Counted from the stretch's first letter, positions 37,595 through 46,427 are shown. The stretch: 64,000 nt of DNA from Diaphorobacter caeni (GCF_015354245.1 NZ_JADKYZ010000007.1:292912-356911); one strand, 5' to 3'. Notes: generated by a model from the letters alone, not told the origin. Numbers and translations: made by a program.

Positions 37595-40027
37595 ATGCAA
37601 TTTCCTGAATCCTGGTTGCGCGAATTCTGCAACCCAGCCCTCACCACGCAACAGCTCGCCGACACGCTGACCATGGCCGGTCTCGAAGTGGAAGAGCTCG
37701 AGCCCGTGGCGCCTCCTTTCACCGGCATCGTCGTCGGCGAAATCAAGGAGGCCGTGCAGCATCCCGATGCGGATCGTCTGCGCGTGTGCAAGGTGGATGT
37801 GGGCGGCCCTGAGTTGCTGAACATCGTCTGCGGCGCCCCGAACGCCCGTGTGGGCATCAAGATCCCTTGCGCCACCGTTGGCGCGGAGCTGCCTCCGGGT
37901 GACGATGGCAAGCCCTTCAAGATCAAGATCGGCAAGCTGCGTGGCGTGGAAAGTTACGGCATGCTGTGCTCGGCCAAAGAGCTGAAGCTGGCCGACGACC
38001 ATGGCGGTCTGCTCGAGCTGCCTCTCGATGCGCCACTCGGCCAGAACATCCGCGAGTATCTGAACCTGGACGACACGCTGTTCACGCTCAAACTCACGCC
38101 CAACCTCGCGCACAACCTGTCGGTCTACGGCATCGCGCGTGAGGTGTCGGCGCTGACCGGCGCGCCGCTGAAAGCCCTGGCGTTCCCCGAGGCCAAGGTC
38201 GGCACACAGGACAAGCTCCCCGTGAAGATCGAGGCGACCGACCTGTGTGGCCGTTTCTCGGGCCGCATCATGCGCAACGTGAACACCCAGGCCAAGACGC
38301 CCCAGTGGATGGTCGACCGCCTCGCGCGCTGCGGCCAGCGCAGCGTCTCGCCGCTGGTCGACATTTCGAACTACGTGATGTTCGAGCTGGGCCGTCCGTC
38401 GCACATCTTCGATCTGGACAAGATCCACGGTGGCCTCAACGTGCGTTGGGGCAAGGTGGGCGAGCAGCTCAAGCTGCTGAACGGCAACACCATTTCCATC
38501 GACGACTTCCTGAAGGTGGGCGTGATCGCCGACGACAAGGAAATCGAATCGCTCGCCGGCATCATGGGCGGCGATGCCACGGCCGTTTCCGACGACACGA
38601 AGAACATCTACATCGAGGCCGCTTTCTGGTGGCCCAAGGCAGTGGCGGGTCGTTCGCGCCACTTCAACTTTTCGACCGATGCGGGTCATCGTTTCGAGCG
38701 CGGCGTGGATCCGGAAAACACCGTCGAGCACATCGAGCGCATTACGCAGCTGGTGCAGGAAATCTGCGGAACGCCGGACACCGTCTGCGGCGCGATGGAC
38801 GATCAGAAGCCCAACATGCCCGAGGCGAAGCAGGTCACGCTGCGCGTGGCGCGCGCGGCCAAGGTGATCGGCATGCCGCTCACGCAGCAGCAATGCTTCG
38901 AAGCGCTGACCGGCCTCGGTCTGCCGACGGAGCAGGGCGACGGCACGCTCACCGTCACGGCGCCTTCGTTCCGCTTCGACATCAACCTCGAAGAGGACCT
39001 GATCGAAGAAGTTGCGCGCATGATCGGCTACGAGAATCTGCCGACCTCCAAGCCGCTTGCGCCGATCAGCCCCAAGCTGCGCGCCGAGAACCGCCGTGGT
39101 CAGTTCGACGTGCGCCATGCGCTCGCTGGTCTGGGTTATCAGGAAACCATCAACTTCAGCTTTGTCGAAGAGAAGTGGGAGCATGAACTTGCGGGCAATC
39201 CGAACCCGATCAAGCTGCTCAACCCCATCGCCAGCCATTTGAGCGTCATGCGCTCGTCGCTGATCGGCTCGCTGTTGCAAGTGCTCAAATTCAACGTCGA
39301 CCGCAAGGCCCATCGCGTGCGCGTGTTCGAGCTGGGCCGCGTGTTTCTGCGTGATGACAGCGTGGTGGAGAGCGACACCACCGTGAAGGGCTTCCGTCAG
39401 CCCATGCGCGTGGCGGGTCTGGTCTTCGGTCCTGCAGATCAACTCCAATGGGGTCGTACCGACGCCAAGGCTGATTTCTTCGACGTGAAGGGCGACGTGG
39501 AGGCGCTGCTCGCGCCGCTGCAGGCGACCTTCGAGCCCGCCGAGCACCCCGCCATGCACCCTGGCCGCTGCGCCCGCGTGATGCTGGATGGCCGCGAGAT
39601 CGGCTTCGTCGGCGAACTGCATCCCAAGTGGCGCCAGAGCCGCGACCTGGCGCATGCGCCCATCCTGTTCGAGCTGGATCTCGACGCGGTGCTGGTCCGC
39701 AAGGTGCCGGTGTTCCAGTCTGTGTCAAAGCAGCAGGCCGTGGAGCGTGACATTGCAGTGGTCGTCACCGAGAATGTGACCCACGCCGCTGTCATGAACG
39801 CCATTCATGCCGGCGCACCGAAGGGCCTGCTGCGCTCCGCCGTTCTGTTCGACGTCTTCCGTCCCAAGGCGGGTTCGGCAGGTGGTCTGGCGGACGGCGA
39901 AAAGAGCTTGGCGATCCGGCTCACGCTGGGTTCCGACAGCGCGGCGCTGGCCGATGCGGACATCGATTCCGCCGTGCAGGGCATCGTTCAAACGTTGGCA
40001 GACAAAACCGGAGCAAGGTTGCGATGA
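37595..40027 (+). CDS. pheT: Phenylalanyl-tRNA synthetase beta subunit
   Basis: 810 residues, full length. It starts MQFPESWLREFCNPALTTQQ. The tRNA-binding (EMAP-like) domain shows VGEIKEAVQHPDADRLRVCK. B3/B4 editing (VDISNYVMFELGRPSHIFDL), B5 and the C-terminal ferredoxin-fold anticodon domain (KQQAVERDIAVVVTENVTHA, LRSAVLFDVFRP) follow. The stop overlaps the ihfA start (ATGATG), indicating translational coupling. Confidence 0.97.
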   Translation: MQFPESWLREFCNPALTTQQLADTLTMAGLEVEELEPVAPPFTGIVVGEIKEAVQHPDADRLRVCKVDVGGPELLNIVCGAPNARVGIKIPCATVGAELPPGDDGKPFKIKIGKLRGVESYGMLCSAKELKLADDHGGLLELPLDAPLGQNIREYLNLDDTLFTLKLTPNLAHNLSVYGIAREVSALTGAPLKALAFPEAKVGTQDKLPVKIEATDLCGRFSGRIMRNVNTQAKTPQWMVDRLARCGQRSVSPLVDISNYVMFELGRPSHIFDLDKIHGGLNVRWGKVGEQLKLLNGNTISIDDFLKVGVIADDKEIESLAGIMGGDATAVSDDTKNIYIEAAFWWPKAVAGRSRHFNFSTDAGHRFERGVDPENTVEHIERITQLVQEICGTPDTVCGAMDDQKPNMPEAKQVTLRVARAAKVIGMPLTQQQCFEALTGLGLPTEQGDGTLTVTAPSFRFDINLEEDLIEEVARMIGYENLPTSKPLAPISPKLRAENRRGQFDVRHALAGLGYQETINFSFVEEKWEHELAGNPNPIKLLNPIASHLSVMRSSLIGSLLQVLKFNVDRKAHRVRVFELGRVFLRDDSVVESDTTVKGFRQPMRVAGLVFGPADQLQWGRTDAKADFFDVKGDVEALLAPLQATFEPAEHPAMHPGRCARVMLDGREIGFVGELHPKWRQSRDLAHAPILFELDLDAVLVRKVPVFQSVSKQQAVERDIAVVVTENVTHAAVMNAIHAGAPKGLLRSAVLFDVFRPKAGSAGGLADGEKSLAIRLTLGSDSAALADADIDSAVQGIVQTLADKTGARLR

Positions 40028-40380
40028 TGACGCTCAATGACGACATCGGGATGGGGGAGTTCACGGTCGAAAGCCTGGAATCGCCGGCGCTGACCAAGGC
40101 CCAGCTGGCCGATCTGCTGTTCGAGCATATCGGACTGAACAAGCGTGAGTCCAAGGACATGATCGACGCCTTCTTCGATCTGATCGTCCAGAGCCTGGTC
40201 AATGGGGAAGACGTCAAGCTCTCGAGCTTCGGCAACTTCCAGATCCGCACCAAGGCGCCGCGCCCCGGCCGCAATCCGCGTACCGGCGAATCGATCCCGA
40301 TCGAAGCGCGCCGCGTGGTGACCTTCCATGCCAGCTCCAAGCTCAAGGACCAGATCCAGGGCGAGGTCAAAAGCGATTGA
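40024..40380 (+). CDS. ihfA: Integration host factor alpha subunit
   Basis: 118 residues. The HU/IHF fold is complete: TKAQLADLLFEHIGLNKRES, VKLSSFGNFQIRTKAPRPGR and NPRTGESIPIEARRVVTFHA. IHF bends DNA at promoters, attachment sites and origins. It has a slightly long N-terminus (about 20 residues before TKAQLA). Its place directly after pheT is conserved across proteobacteria. Confidence 0.96.
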   Translation: MMTLNDDIGMGEFTVESLESPALTKAQLADLLFEHIGLNKRESKDMIDAFFDLIVQSLVNGEDVKLSSFGNFQIRTKAPRPGRNPRTGESIPIEARRVVTFHASSKLKDQIQGEVKSD

Positions 40381-40481
40381 TAAAGCTTGACCAAGATGGT
40401 GCGGATGCCGCCCCATTTGGGTTAGGGGTGTTTCGACTGGAGTAGGCTTGAGAGCTTTTCTCAAGTTTTCAACAAATTTCC

Positions 40482-40961
40482 ATGAGCACAGTGCTGCCAC
40501 CCATTCCGGCCAAACGTTACTTCACCATTGGTGAGGTGGCCGAGCTGTGCGGTGTCAAACCGCACGTGCTCCGCTATTGGGAGCAGGAGTTCACGCAACT
40601 GCGCCCCATGAAGCGTCGCGGAAATCGCCGCTACTACCAGCACCATGAAGTGCTGATGGTGCGCCGCATCCGCGACCTGCTCTACGATCAGGGCTTCACC
40701 ATCAGCGGTGCCCGCAATCGCCTGCAGGAGCTTGCGCATTCGGGCAAGGCCGGGGCCGAGCAGTTCGCTGCCGGAGACGCCGAAGCATTGGAGGCGCTGC
40801 ATGATGAAGACGGGAGCACAGCGCAGTCCGCAGCGGACGCTTCCGTCAATGCACTTGGTCAGGCCGCAGCGGCATCCGCTCCGGAAGCTGTCGCGCCACT
40901 CAGCATCCAGGCCGTGCGCAAAGAACTTCAAGAAATTCGCGCGCTTCTTTCTTGGGTGTGA
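40482..40961 (+). CDS. MerR-family transcriptional regulator
   Basis: 159 residues. The N-terminal MerR helix-turn-helix reads KRYFTIGEVAELCGVKPHVL, RYWEQEFTQLRPMKRRGNRR, YYQHHEVLMVRRIRDLLYDQ. It belongs to the short regulator commonly found after ihfA. The C-terminal 80 residues are Ala-rich with a terminal coiled coil (VRKELQEIRALLSWV). There are no metal-binding cysteines as in MerR itself, so the effector is unknown. Confidence 0.93.
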   Translation: MSTVLPPIPAKRYFTIGEVAELCGVKPHVLRYWEQEFTQLRPMKRRGNRRYYQHHEVLMVRRIRDLLYDQGFTISGARNRLQELAHSGKAGAEQFAAGDAEALEALHDEDGSTAQSAADASVNALGQAAAASAPEAVAPLSIQAVRKELQEIRALLSWV

Positions 40962-40987
40962 AAAGCGTTATATAATCTAAGGCTTGT

Positions 40988-41064
40988 CGGCGTGTAGCGC
41001 AGCCTGGTAGCGCACTTGCATGGGGTGCAAGGGGTCGCGAGTTCGAATCCCGCCACGCCGACCA
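40988..41064 (+). tRNA. tRNA-Pro (GGG), copy 1
   Basis: 77 nt with CCA encoded. Acceptor CGGCGTG pairs with CACGCCG. The D-arm GCGCAGCCTGGTAGCGC is typical of proline tRNAs. The anticodon stem CTTGC/GCAAG holds loop ATGGGGT with anticodon GGG. The T-arm GCGAG-TTCGAAT-CCCGC has one A-C mismatch (52:62), also present in copy 2. A TATAAT box lies at 40971-40976, 11 bp upstream. Confidence 0.95.
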
Positions 41065-41083
41065 TTTATTTTCAAAGAAATCA

Positions 41084-41116
41084 ACGGGTTACATCCAAAA
41101 GATGTAGCCCGTTTTT
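41084..41116 (+). terminator. tRNA-Pro terminator, copy 1
   Basis: ACGGGTTACATC pairs with GATGTAGCCCGT (one G-T pair) around CAAAA, followed by five T. Confidence 0.88.
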
Positions 41117-41122
41117 CTTTGG

Positions 41123-41451
41123 TTTTTGACAAATTCGTGTGCTCTTGGGCGCGTTGCGCCGACTTCCGAGTAGCGTTTGCAATCCTGGCCATCTGACAGT
41201 TCACGGCAGCAGTTGCTGCCGCCCTGTCAAATGACCCATGCGGCCGCTTGGCAGTGAGTTGGCACTCGCCAATGGATGGCCGGATCCTGCCAGAACTTAG
41301 GACTGGCTACGGCGCTCAACATACGTTTGAGCAGAGTATGGAACCACCTCGTTTGCGCATTGCATTAAAATGAGTGCTCTGTAGAAAGAACCGTCACGGC
41401 CATGTCCGTGCTCGTGAAAGGCTTTCATTCTTGCAACCTAAGGGGGTGAAG
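41123..41451. other. Gene-free stretch before the GNAT-Rnk gene
   Basis: About 330 bp with no credible gene or RNA. It presumably holds the promoter of the GNAT-Rnk gene; I see no further structure. Confidence 0.4.
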
Positions 41452-42363
41452 ATGAGCAAGCCTTTTGTTTCGCTGTGTCCGGAGATCACTCGGTCCCACG
41501 CACTGACGCTGATGAACTGGTTGGAAGACGAGAGTGTCACCTGCCACCTGAGCGATTCGCGCCACGTATCCCGCTTCATCGAGCAAGTCATTGATCGTGT
41601 CCAGATGCCGATCCTGACCCATGTGTTCAACCAGGGCGGCCGCTTCTTCATGGCCTATGACCGCCATGACATGCCTGTGGGCTTCGTTCGACTCGTCAAG
41701 ACGGGCGTTGACTGCGAGATAGTCCTGGTCATCGGCGACCGTGACAACTGGGGACGCAAACTCGGCGCCAGCACCCTCCGCGAAGGCATGAAGCTCGCCT
41801 TCTTCGAGATGCGAGCCGACAAGCTCATCGCCAAGATTCATCCAGACAACGTGCGGTCGCTGAAGGCCTTCCTGCGCTGCGGCTTCCAGCTTGAAAGCGA
41901 AACGCCTACGTTGGCGTCATACGCCCTGTCCTCGGAACGCTATCGCTGGCTCCTGCGCGAAAACCCTGAGGCTGAACCCGCCCAAATCTACATCACCGAA
42001 CTCGACAAGGCTCGGCTCCTGGACCTGATCGCCCTCGAACACGGTCCAGCAGTTGTCGAGTTGGAGCACGAGATCGAGCGCGCCATCGTCGTCGATCCGC
42101 GGCAAGTGGCGGGGGATGTAGTCACGATGAACTCCAGGGCCTTGCTGCAACTGGACGACGAAGAGGTGGAAGTGGCCTTGGTCTACCCCGAAGACGCGAG
42201 CGACAGTGCCGGGAAGCTGTCGGTTTGCTCCGACATCGGCACGGCAATCCTGGGCTACAAGGAGGGCGATACCATCGACTGGCGCATTTCGGACCGTACC
42301 CGCCGTATTTGTATTGAGAAAGTGCTTTACCAGCCAGAAGCCACGGGCGATTTTCACCTGTAG
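41452..42363 (+). CDS. GNAT acetyltransferase fused to Rnk/GreA-C regulator domain
   Basis: 303 residues. The N-terminal half is a GNAT fold: FMAYDRHDMPVGFVRLV, the acetyl-CoA loop region DRDNWGRKLGASTLREGMKL, and DNVRSLKAFLRCGF. The C-terminal half (about 175-303) is the Rnk/GreA C-terminal type: IYITELDKARLLDLIALE, VVTMNSRALLQLDDEEVEVA, IGTAILGYKEGDTIDWRIS. Rnk is linked to RNA polymerase or nucleoside diphosphate kinase control. The ATG at 41452 has a strong AAGGGGGTG site. It is the only intact gene between the two tRNA-Pro copies. The fusion exists in other proteobacteria but its role is unclear. Confidence 0.85.
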   Translation: MSKPFVSLCPEITRSHALTLMNWLEDESVTCHLSDSRHVSRFIEQVIDRVQMPILTHVFNQGGRFFMAYDRHDMPVGFVRLVKTGVDCEIVLVIGDRDNWGRKLGASTLREGMKLAFFEMRADKLIAKIHPDNVRSLKAFLRCGFQLESETPTLASYALSSERYRWLLRENPEAEPAQIYITELDKARLLDLIALEHGPAVVELEHEIERAIVVDPRQVAGDVVTMNSRALLQLDDEEVEVALVYPEDASDSAGKLSVCSDIGTAILGYKEGDTIDWRISDRTRRICIEKVLYQPEATGDFHL

Positions 42364-42429
42364 GTTCGCTGTGTTGCGCCACAGCCGCAGGTTTTGCATG
42401 AGCACGCGCTGGCTGGAGCTGTTTAGATG

Positions 42430-42690
42430 TAGCTCACAGCCTGCGGGTCGGTACTGCTGGAGGTGCTGGTCAGCTTTGCGACCCGGCCATTGGGGCCGTA
42501 GTGCAGGTCGTGGTGACGCTGGCCAGGCGATTGTTTCCAGTAGTGCAGGTACGTGTGAGCTGCAAGAGGGGTCTACACCCATCTCTGTGCAGAGCACGCC
42601 GCTCGTGCGGTTGCAGTTGGCGTCGTAGCAGTATTCAAGGTTGGTGTAGCACAGCGCATCAGTGTAGATCTTGGATGGCTATCCACCGGG
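42430..42690 (-). pseudogene. Decayed RHS/YD-repeat fragments
   Basis: On the minus strand, short matches to YD (RHS) repeats occur in different frames: EYCYDANCNRTS near 42599-42650 (the usual YDANGNRT with Gly to Cys), TGNNRLASVTT near 42512-42542, and HYGPNGRVAKLTS near 42460-42505. There is no intact frame. They look like remains of an RHS-type toxin or adhesin gene. Confidence 0.5.
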
Positions 42691-42840
42691 CGGCACGGTG
42701 ACGTTCTGCGACAGCGCGGCGACGCCCGTGTCGGGCGCAACGAATTCGACGGTCGTCCGCACACACAGCTTCGCCGCTGTAGGCGCGCACCACCTCGGCG
42801 CGTACTGTGCGGGCGATGGCAGCTACTTCGACGTGGTTGC
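42671..42840 (+). pseudogene. Fragment of an Ig-like repeat domain
   Basis: The plus-strand frame reads PPGGTVTFCDSAATPV and AVGAHHLGAYCAGDGSYFD, which matches bacterial Ig-like domain repeats (GTVTF...VGAHSLTASYAGDGSY). Coding character is lost on both sides. It is a scrap of a large surface protein, lying against the RHS fragments but on the other strand. Confidence 0.5.
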
Positions 42841-42916
42841 TCGGTCTGCTCGGCGGCCTGCTCGCGGCGATCGGCCTCGCGCACGTACGGCGCGCATTGC
42901 GTTGATGCCGCCACGC

Positions 42917-42964
42917 ACATGGGGTGCAAGGGGTGTGAGTTCGAATCTCCCTCCACGCAGACCA
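42917..42964 (+). repeat. 3' fragment of tRNA-Pro (third, degenerate copy)
   Basis: CATGGGGTGCAAGGGGT, then GTGAGTTCGAATC, then CCACGC-GACCATTT repeat the anticodon-to-CCA half of the flanking tRNA-Pro genes with several changes. No D-arm or 5' acceptor precedes it. This is what a used or decayed attachment site looks like. Confidence 0.6.
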
Positions 42965-43094
42965 TTTTTCCAAAACCTGGTTCTGAGAAGAGTCGAGCTT
43001 TTTGTTTTTGTGGAGTCGGGCGCTTGAGGGCCTCCATGTCTTTCCTGCGGGCAGCATGAAAAGGCGCTCGAAACCACTGTATACTTGCAGGCTT

Positions 43095-43171
43095 CGGCGT
43101 GTAGCGCAGCCTGGTAGCGCACTTGCATGGGGTGCAAGGGGTCGCGAGTTCGAATCCCGCCACGCCGACCA
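43095..43171 (+). tRNA. tRNA-Pro (GGG), copy 2
   Basis: Identical over 77 nt to copy 1, including the A-C mismatch in the T-stem, with CCA encoded. A TATACT box lies at about 43079-43084, so it is probably expressed. Confidence 0.93.
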
Positions 43172-43190
43172 TTCATTCTCAAAGAAATCA

Positions 43191-43224
43191 ACGGGTTACA
43201 TCCAAAAGATGTAGCCCGTTTTTC
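43191..43224 (+). terminator. tRNA-Pro terminator, copy 2
   Basis: Same hairpin as downstream of copy 1, followed by five T. Confidence 0.88.
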
Positions 43225-43365
43225 TTTGGACTCTGATTGATTTGCGTGATTGGAAGTGCTGCCATGAATGCATTTCACAGGCTCCTCTGCGGGCCGATGG
43301 GCCGATGGAGCGATCGATCTGGCGGTTGGCGGCTCACTGCTGTCGTTCCATGATCCAATCTGACG

Positions 43366-43965
43366 ATGAATACAGTAGATGCACAGCTCGAGGAAGTTCT
43401 CAGTGGCCGAATGTATAACGACTTGACGGAAGCGCTTGTCGCGACGCGTGTCCAAGCCGTTCTGCTGACCAACGAATACAACGCGTCTTTCTCGCAACCG
43501 GCGGCGCAGCGCGAGGAGATACTGCGTCGGATGCTCGGCTCTGTTGGTGAGCGCGTTCACTTTGAGCCCGCTTTTCGATGCGAGTTTGGTCGTCACATTC
43601 ATATCGGCAATGACTTTTATGCCAATTTCGATTGCGTGATGCTGGATGGCGGAGGCATCTACATTGGCAACAACGTGCTTTTGGGGCCGCGTGTCGGCAT
43701 CTACACATCCAACCACGCCATTGACGCGGCTGAGCGGGCTGCCGGAGGCTGTTACGCGAGGCCGGTCAGAATCGGGAATAGAGTCTGGATCGGGGCGGGG
43801 GCTCACATCAATCCGGGCGTGTCGATTGGAGACGACTCCATCATTGGATCTGGCAGTGTCGTGACCAAAGACATACCTGCGGGCGTCATTGCGGCGGGTG
43901 TCCCGTGCAAGGTGGTGCGCCCGATTACGGTGGCCGACAAAACCGGTTTTGTCGCATCGCTCTGA
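43366..43965 (+). CDS. Sugar O-acetyltransferase (maltose/galactoside/NodL type)
   Basis: 199 residues. The N-terminal cap LSGRMYNDLTEALVATRVQA is followed by the left-handed beta-helix of hexapeptide repeats: HIHIGNDFYANFDCVMLDGG, IYIGNNVLLGPRVGIYTSNH, VRIGNRVWIGAGAHINPGVS and IGDDSIIGSGSVVTKDIP. The His in TSNHAID is the expected catalytic base. It transfers acetyl from acetyl-CoA to a sugar hydroxyl. It is a single gene directly beyond the second tRNA-Pro repeat. Confidence 0.92.
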   Translation: MNTVDAQLEEVLSGRMYNDLTEALVATRVQAVLLTNEYNASFSQPAAQREEILRRMLGSVGERVHFEPAFRCEFGRHIHIGNDFYANFDCVMLDGGGIYIGNNVLLGPRVGIYTSNHAIDAAERAAGGCYARPVRIGNRVWIGAGAHINPGVSIGDDSIIGSGSVVTKDIPAGVIAAGVPCKVVRPITVADKTGFVASL

Positions 43966-44174
43966 GCGGCACCATCCGTATCAGAGTCTGATGCGGCATT
44001 TGCGCGCACGTCGCGAAAGCTGCTCTCCAGCGCTGCCACACTTGTATTTTGTGACCTTCTCCGAAGGGGTTTGACGGACTCCTTGGCCTGCGCCTTTCCG
44101 CGCTCGGCGACGAACAGGCAGGCCTATCGCATGCCGCGTCCATGCGAAAACTTGGCGTAGAATCCGCGCAAACA

Positions 44175-44405
44175 TCAGGTGCTTCATGGCGCGTTCTGCG
44201 CCCGGAAGTGAAACGGGAAGCAGGTGAGTGGGTTGATCGACTGTCGTTCAATCCGCGATTCCTGCACTGCACCCGCAACGGTAAGCAAAGACGTTGGAAC
44301 GCAAGACCATTGCTGACGGCAATGGCGGCCACTGCGAAAGCGGGAAGGCGCGATTCCTCTTCGACCTCATCGGTCGTACTTTGCAAGTCCGGAGACCGGC
44401 CTGAC
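44175..44405 (+). ncRNA. Cobalamin (AdoCbl) riboswitch
   Basis: The conserved elements occur in order: CAGGTGC at the 5' side, GGGAAGCAGGTGAG, CCTGCACTGCACCCGCAACG followed by GTAAGC, ACTGCGAAAGCGGGAAGGC, and the B12 box AAGTCCGGAGACCGGCCT at 44386-44403. It lies about 140 bp upstream of cobG and should shut off the cob operon when cobalamin is plentiful. Confidence 0.95.
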
Positions 44406-44546
44406 TGATTCAAGGCGCAGCGGGAATGCATGTGGCCTGATGGATTCGTGCGCGCCGCGCGCGAGTCGGTCTTTGTCTTTTGATTCCCCTGCACATTTCA
44501 TTGTGATGCGGCCACGGGTTGTGGCTGGATCGACTGTGGGTTTTGC

Positions 44547-45803
44547 ATGGCGCGAGAGTCTCGCATTCCGTCGGCGGAGGCATTCAAGGTTCAGGGCTGG
44601 TGTCCCACCGCATGGCAGCCCATGCGGTCGCAGGATGGCTGGATCGTGCGCGTGCGGCCGCATGGCGCGTCCGTCGCCGTTGGGCAGTGGCGTGTGCTCG
44701 CGGAGCTCGCGCTCGCGCATGCGGAGCCTCTGATCGAATTGACCCGGCTTGGCAACGTGCAGTTGCGCGGTGTCGATGAGGCGAATCTGGAGCGCGTGCG
44801 ATCGGTACTGATCGATGCGCGGCTGGTGCCTGCGGATGCCGATGCGGATCTGGCACCGCCCGTGCATTGCACGCCGCTGTATCGGCGCGGAGACGCCACG
44901 CATGCGCTGGCGAGTCTGTTGTCGCGGGCCGTTATCGAGCGGCTCAGTCCGGCGGCGTTGGCGCGCAAGGGACTTGAGGCGCTTCCCAGCAAGTTTGGTT
45001 TTGTCGTGGATGACGCCGCTCATCGACTGCGCTGCATGAACGCGGACATCGAACTGTGGGTGGCCGCTCATGGCCAGGTCGCGCTGTTCGCTGCGGATTG
45101 TGCGGAGCCTGTGCTTTGGGAATCTGCGGAGCGGGCCGTTGATGCTGCCATCGAAAAGGCGCTGTGGTTTGCGCGCGAGCGCATGCTGCATGCTCCGGCG
45201 CTGGTGCGCATGCGTTCGCTGGTTCATGCGAAATCCGCGGGTACCAAACTCAATGAAGTTGGTGCACCTGTCCCTCCTGGTCCGCTGGATCAGGGCGCGT
45301 GGATGGTCGGCGTGCCGCTGGGGCGTATTGATGCGGCTGCGATGCTCGCTACGACGGCGGCCATGCCGGAGCATGCGGAGATCCGCGTAACGCCGTGGCG
45401 TTCGTTGTGGGTGAGCGAAGCGGCCCTTGCGGGCGGCAATCCTTTTTCGGATGCGGTGCACTGGATCACGCGCGACGACGATGTCAGGCTGCGCGCGTCA
45501 TCCTGCATTGGTGCTCCGCGCTGCGAACAGGCGCGCTTTGCAGCACAGGAACTGTCCCTCGAAATAGCCGCCCATGTGCCCCACGGAATCCATGTGCATG
45601 TGACCGGGTGCGCCAAGCGTTGCGCGCTGTCTGCCGACGCGACGTTCGTCGTTGGTGCGGAGGGCGTGGATGACGCGGGGCAGACGCTGCTTCGCGTCGT
45701 TCGTCGCGGCCCACGGGAGCACGCGGGCCCACTTGTTCCATATCGCGAACTGCGGGCACGGCCGCAGCAAATACAGAAACTGATTCATGACCCACACCTA
45801 TGA
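44547..45803 (+). CDS. cobG: Precorrin-3B synthase CobG
   Basis: 418 residues of the nitrite/sulfite reductase-like CobG family. The iron-sulfur cysteines are seen as CIGAPRCEQ and HVTGCAKRCALS (C-x5-C and C-x3-C). The N-terminal ferredoxin-like half includes GWCPTAWQPMRSQDGWIVRV. CobG uses oxygen to make precorrin-3B for ring contraction, so its presence marks the aerobic B12 route. It is the first gene behind the cobalamin riboswitch and overlaps cobH by 17 bp. Confidence 0.92.
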   Translation: MARESRIPSAEAFKVQGWCPTAWQPMRSQDGWIVRVRPHGASVAVGQWRVLAELALAHAEPLIELTRLGNVQLRGVDEANLERVRSVLIDARLVPADADADLAPPVHCTPLYRRGDATHALASLLSRAVIERLSPAALARKGLEALPSKFGFVVDDAAHRLRCMNADIELWVAAHGQVALFAADCAEPVLWESAERAVDAAIEKALWFARERMLHAPALVRMRSLVHAKSAGTKLNEVGAPVPPGPLDQGAWMVGVPLGRIDAAAMLATTAAMPEHAEIRVTPWRSLWVSEAALAGGNPFSDAVHWITRDDDVRLRASSCIGAPRCEQARFAAQELSLEIAAHVPHGIHVHVTGCAKRCALSADATFVVGAEGVDDAGQTLLRVVRRGPREHAGPLVPYRELRARPQQIQKLIHDPHL

Positions 45804-46416
45804 AATGCGCGGTGAAGAAATTTACCGCCAGTCCTTCGCCATCATCCGCAGCGAGGCCGATCTCGCGCGGTTCACGCCGCTGGAAGAGCGCGTGGCCTGC
45901 CGGATGATCCATGCCGCCGGCATGGTGGAACTTGCGCCGCATATCCATTTCTCGACCGACTTTGCTTCGACCGCCGAGGCCGCCATTCAACGCGGCGCGC
46001 CGATTCTGTGCGATGCGCGCATGGTGAGCGAAGGCATCACGCGCAAGCGTCTTCCCACCGACAACCCCGTCATCTGCACGCTGCAGGACGAGCGCGTTCC
46101 CGCTCTCGCCAAGACCATGGGCAACACGCGCAGCGCAGCGGCGCTCGAGCTCTGGCGGCCCTATCTGCATGGCGCGATCGTGGTGATCGGCAATGCGCCG
46201 ACGGCGCTCTTTCATCTGCTCAACATGCTGGACGCCCCGGACTGTCCACGTCCTGCTGCCATCATCGGCTGCCCGGTGGGGTTTGTCGGGGCGGCGGAGT
46301 CCAAGGACGCGCTGCGTGCATGGGGCCAGATTCCCCATGCCATCGTGCAGGGACGTCTGGGAGGGTCGGCAATTGCCGTGGCCGCCGTGAATGCGCTGGC
46401 CAGCGCGGTGGAATGA
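45787..46416 (+). CDS. cobH: Precorrin-8X methylmutase CobH
   Basis: 209 residues, normal length. EEIYRQSFAIIRSEADLARF, ACRMIHAAGMVELAPHIHFS (with the catalytic histidine), LPTDNPVICTLQDE and PAAIIGCPVGFVGAAESKDA are family signatures. It moves the C11 methyl group to C12, giving hydrogenobyrinate. It overlaps both cobG and, by 4 bp of alternative start, cobI. Confidence 0.95.
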   Translation: MTHTYEMRGEEIYRQSFAIIRSEADLARFTPLEERVACRMIHAAGMVELAPHIHFSTDFASTAEAAIQRGAPILCDARMVSEGITRKRLPTDNPVICTLQDERVPALAKTMGNTRSAAALELWRPYLHGAIVVIGNAPTALFHLLNMLDAPDCPRPAAIIGCPVGFVGAAESKDALRAWGQIPHAIVQGRLGGSAIAVAAVNALASAVE

Positions 46417-46427
46417 GGGTGACGAAA

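Larger units (their letters stand above)
40988..41122 (+). repeat. 135-bp direct repeat unit 1 (tRNA-Pro plus terminator)
   Basis: Bases 40988-41122 recur at 43095-43229 with only two differences (in the spacer just after the tRNA). The unit contains the tRNA and its terminator; flanking sequence diverges abruptly after CTTTGG. Confidence 0.9.
43095..43229 (+). repeat. 135-bp direct repeat unit 2 (tRNA-Pro plus terminator)
   Basis: Second copy of the unit at 40988-41122; the terminator hairpin is at 43191-43224. Confidence 0.9.
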
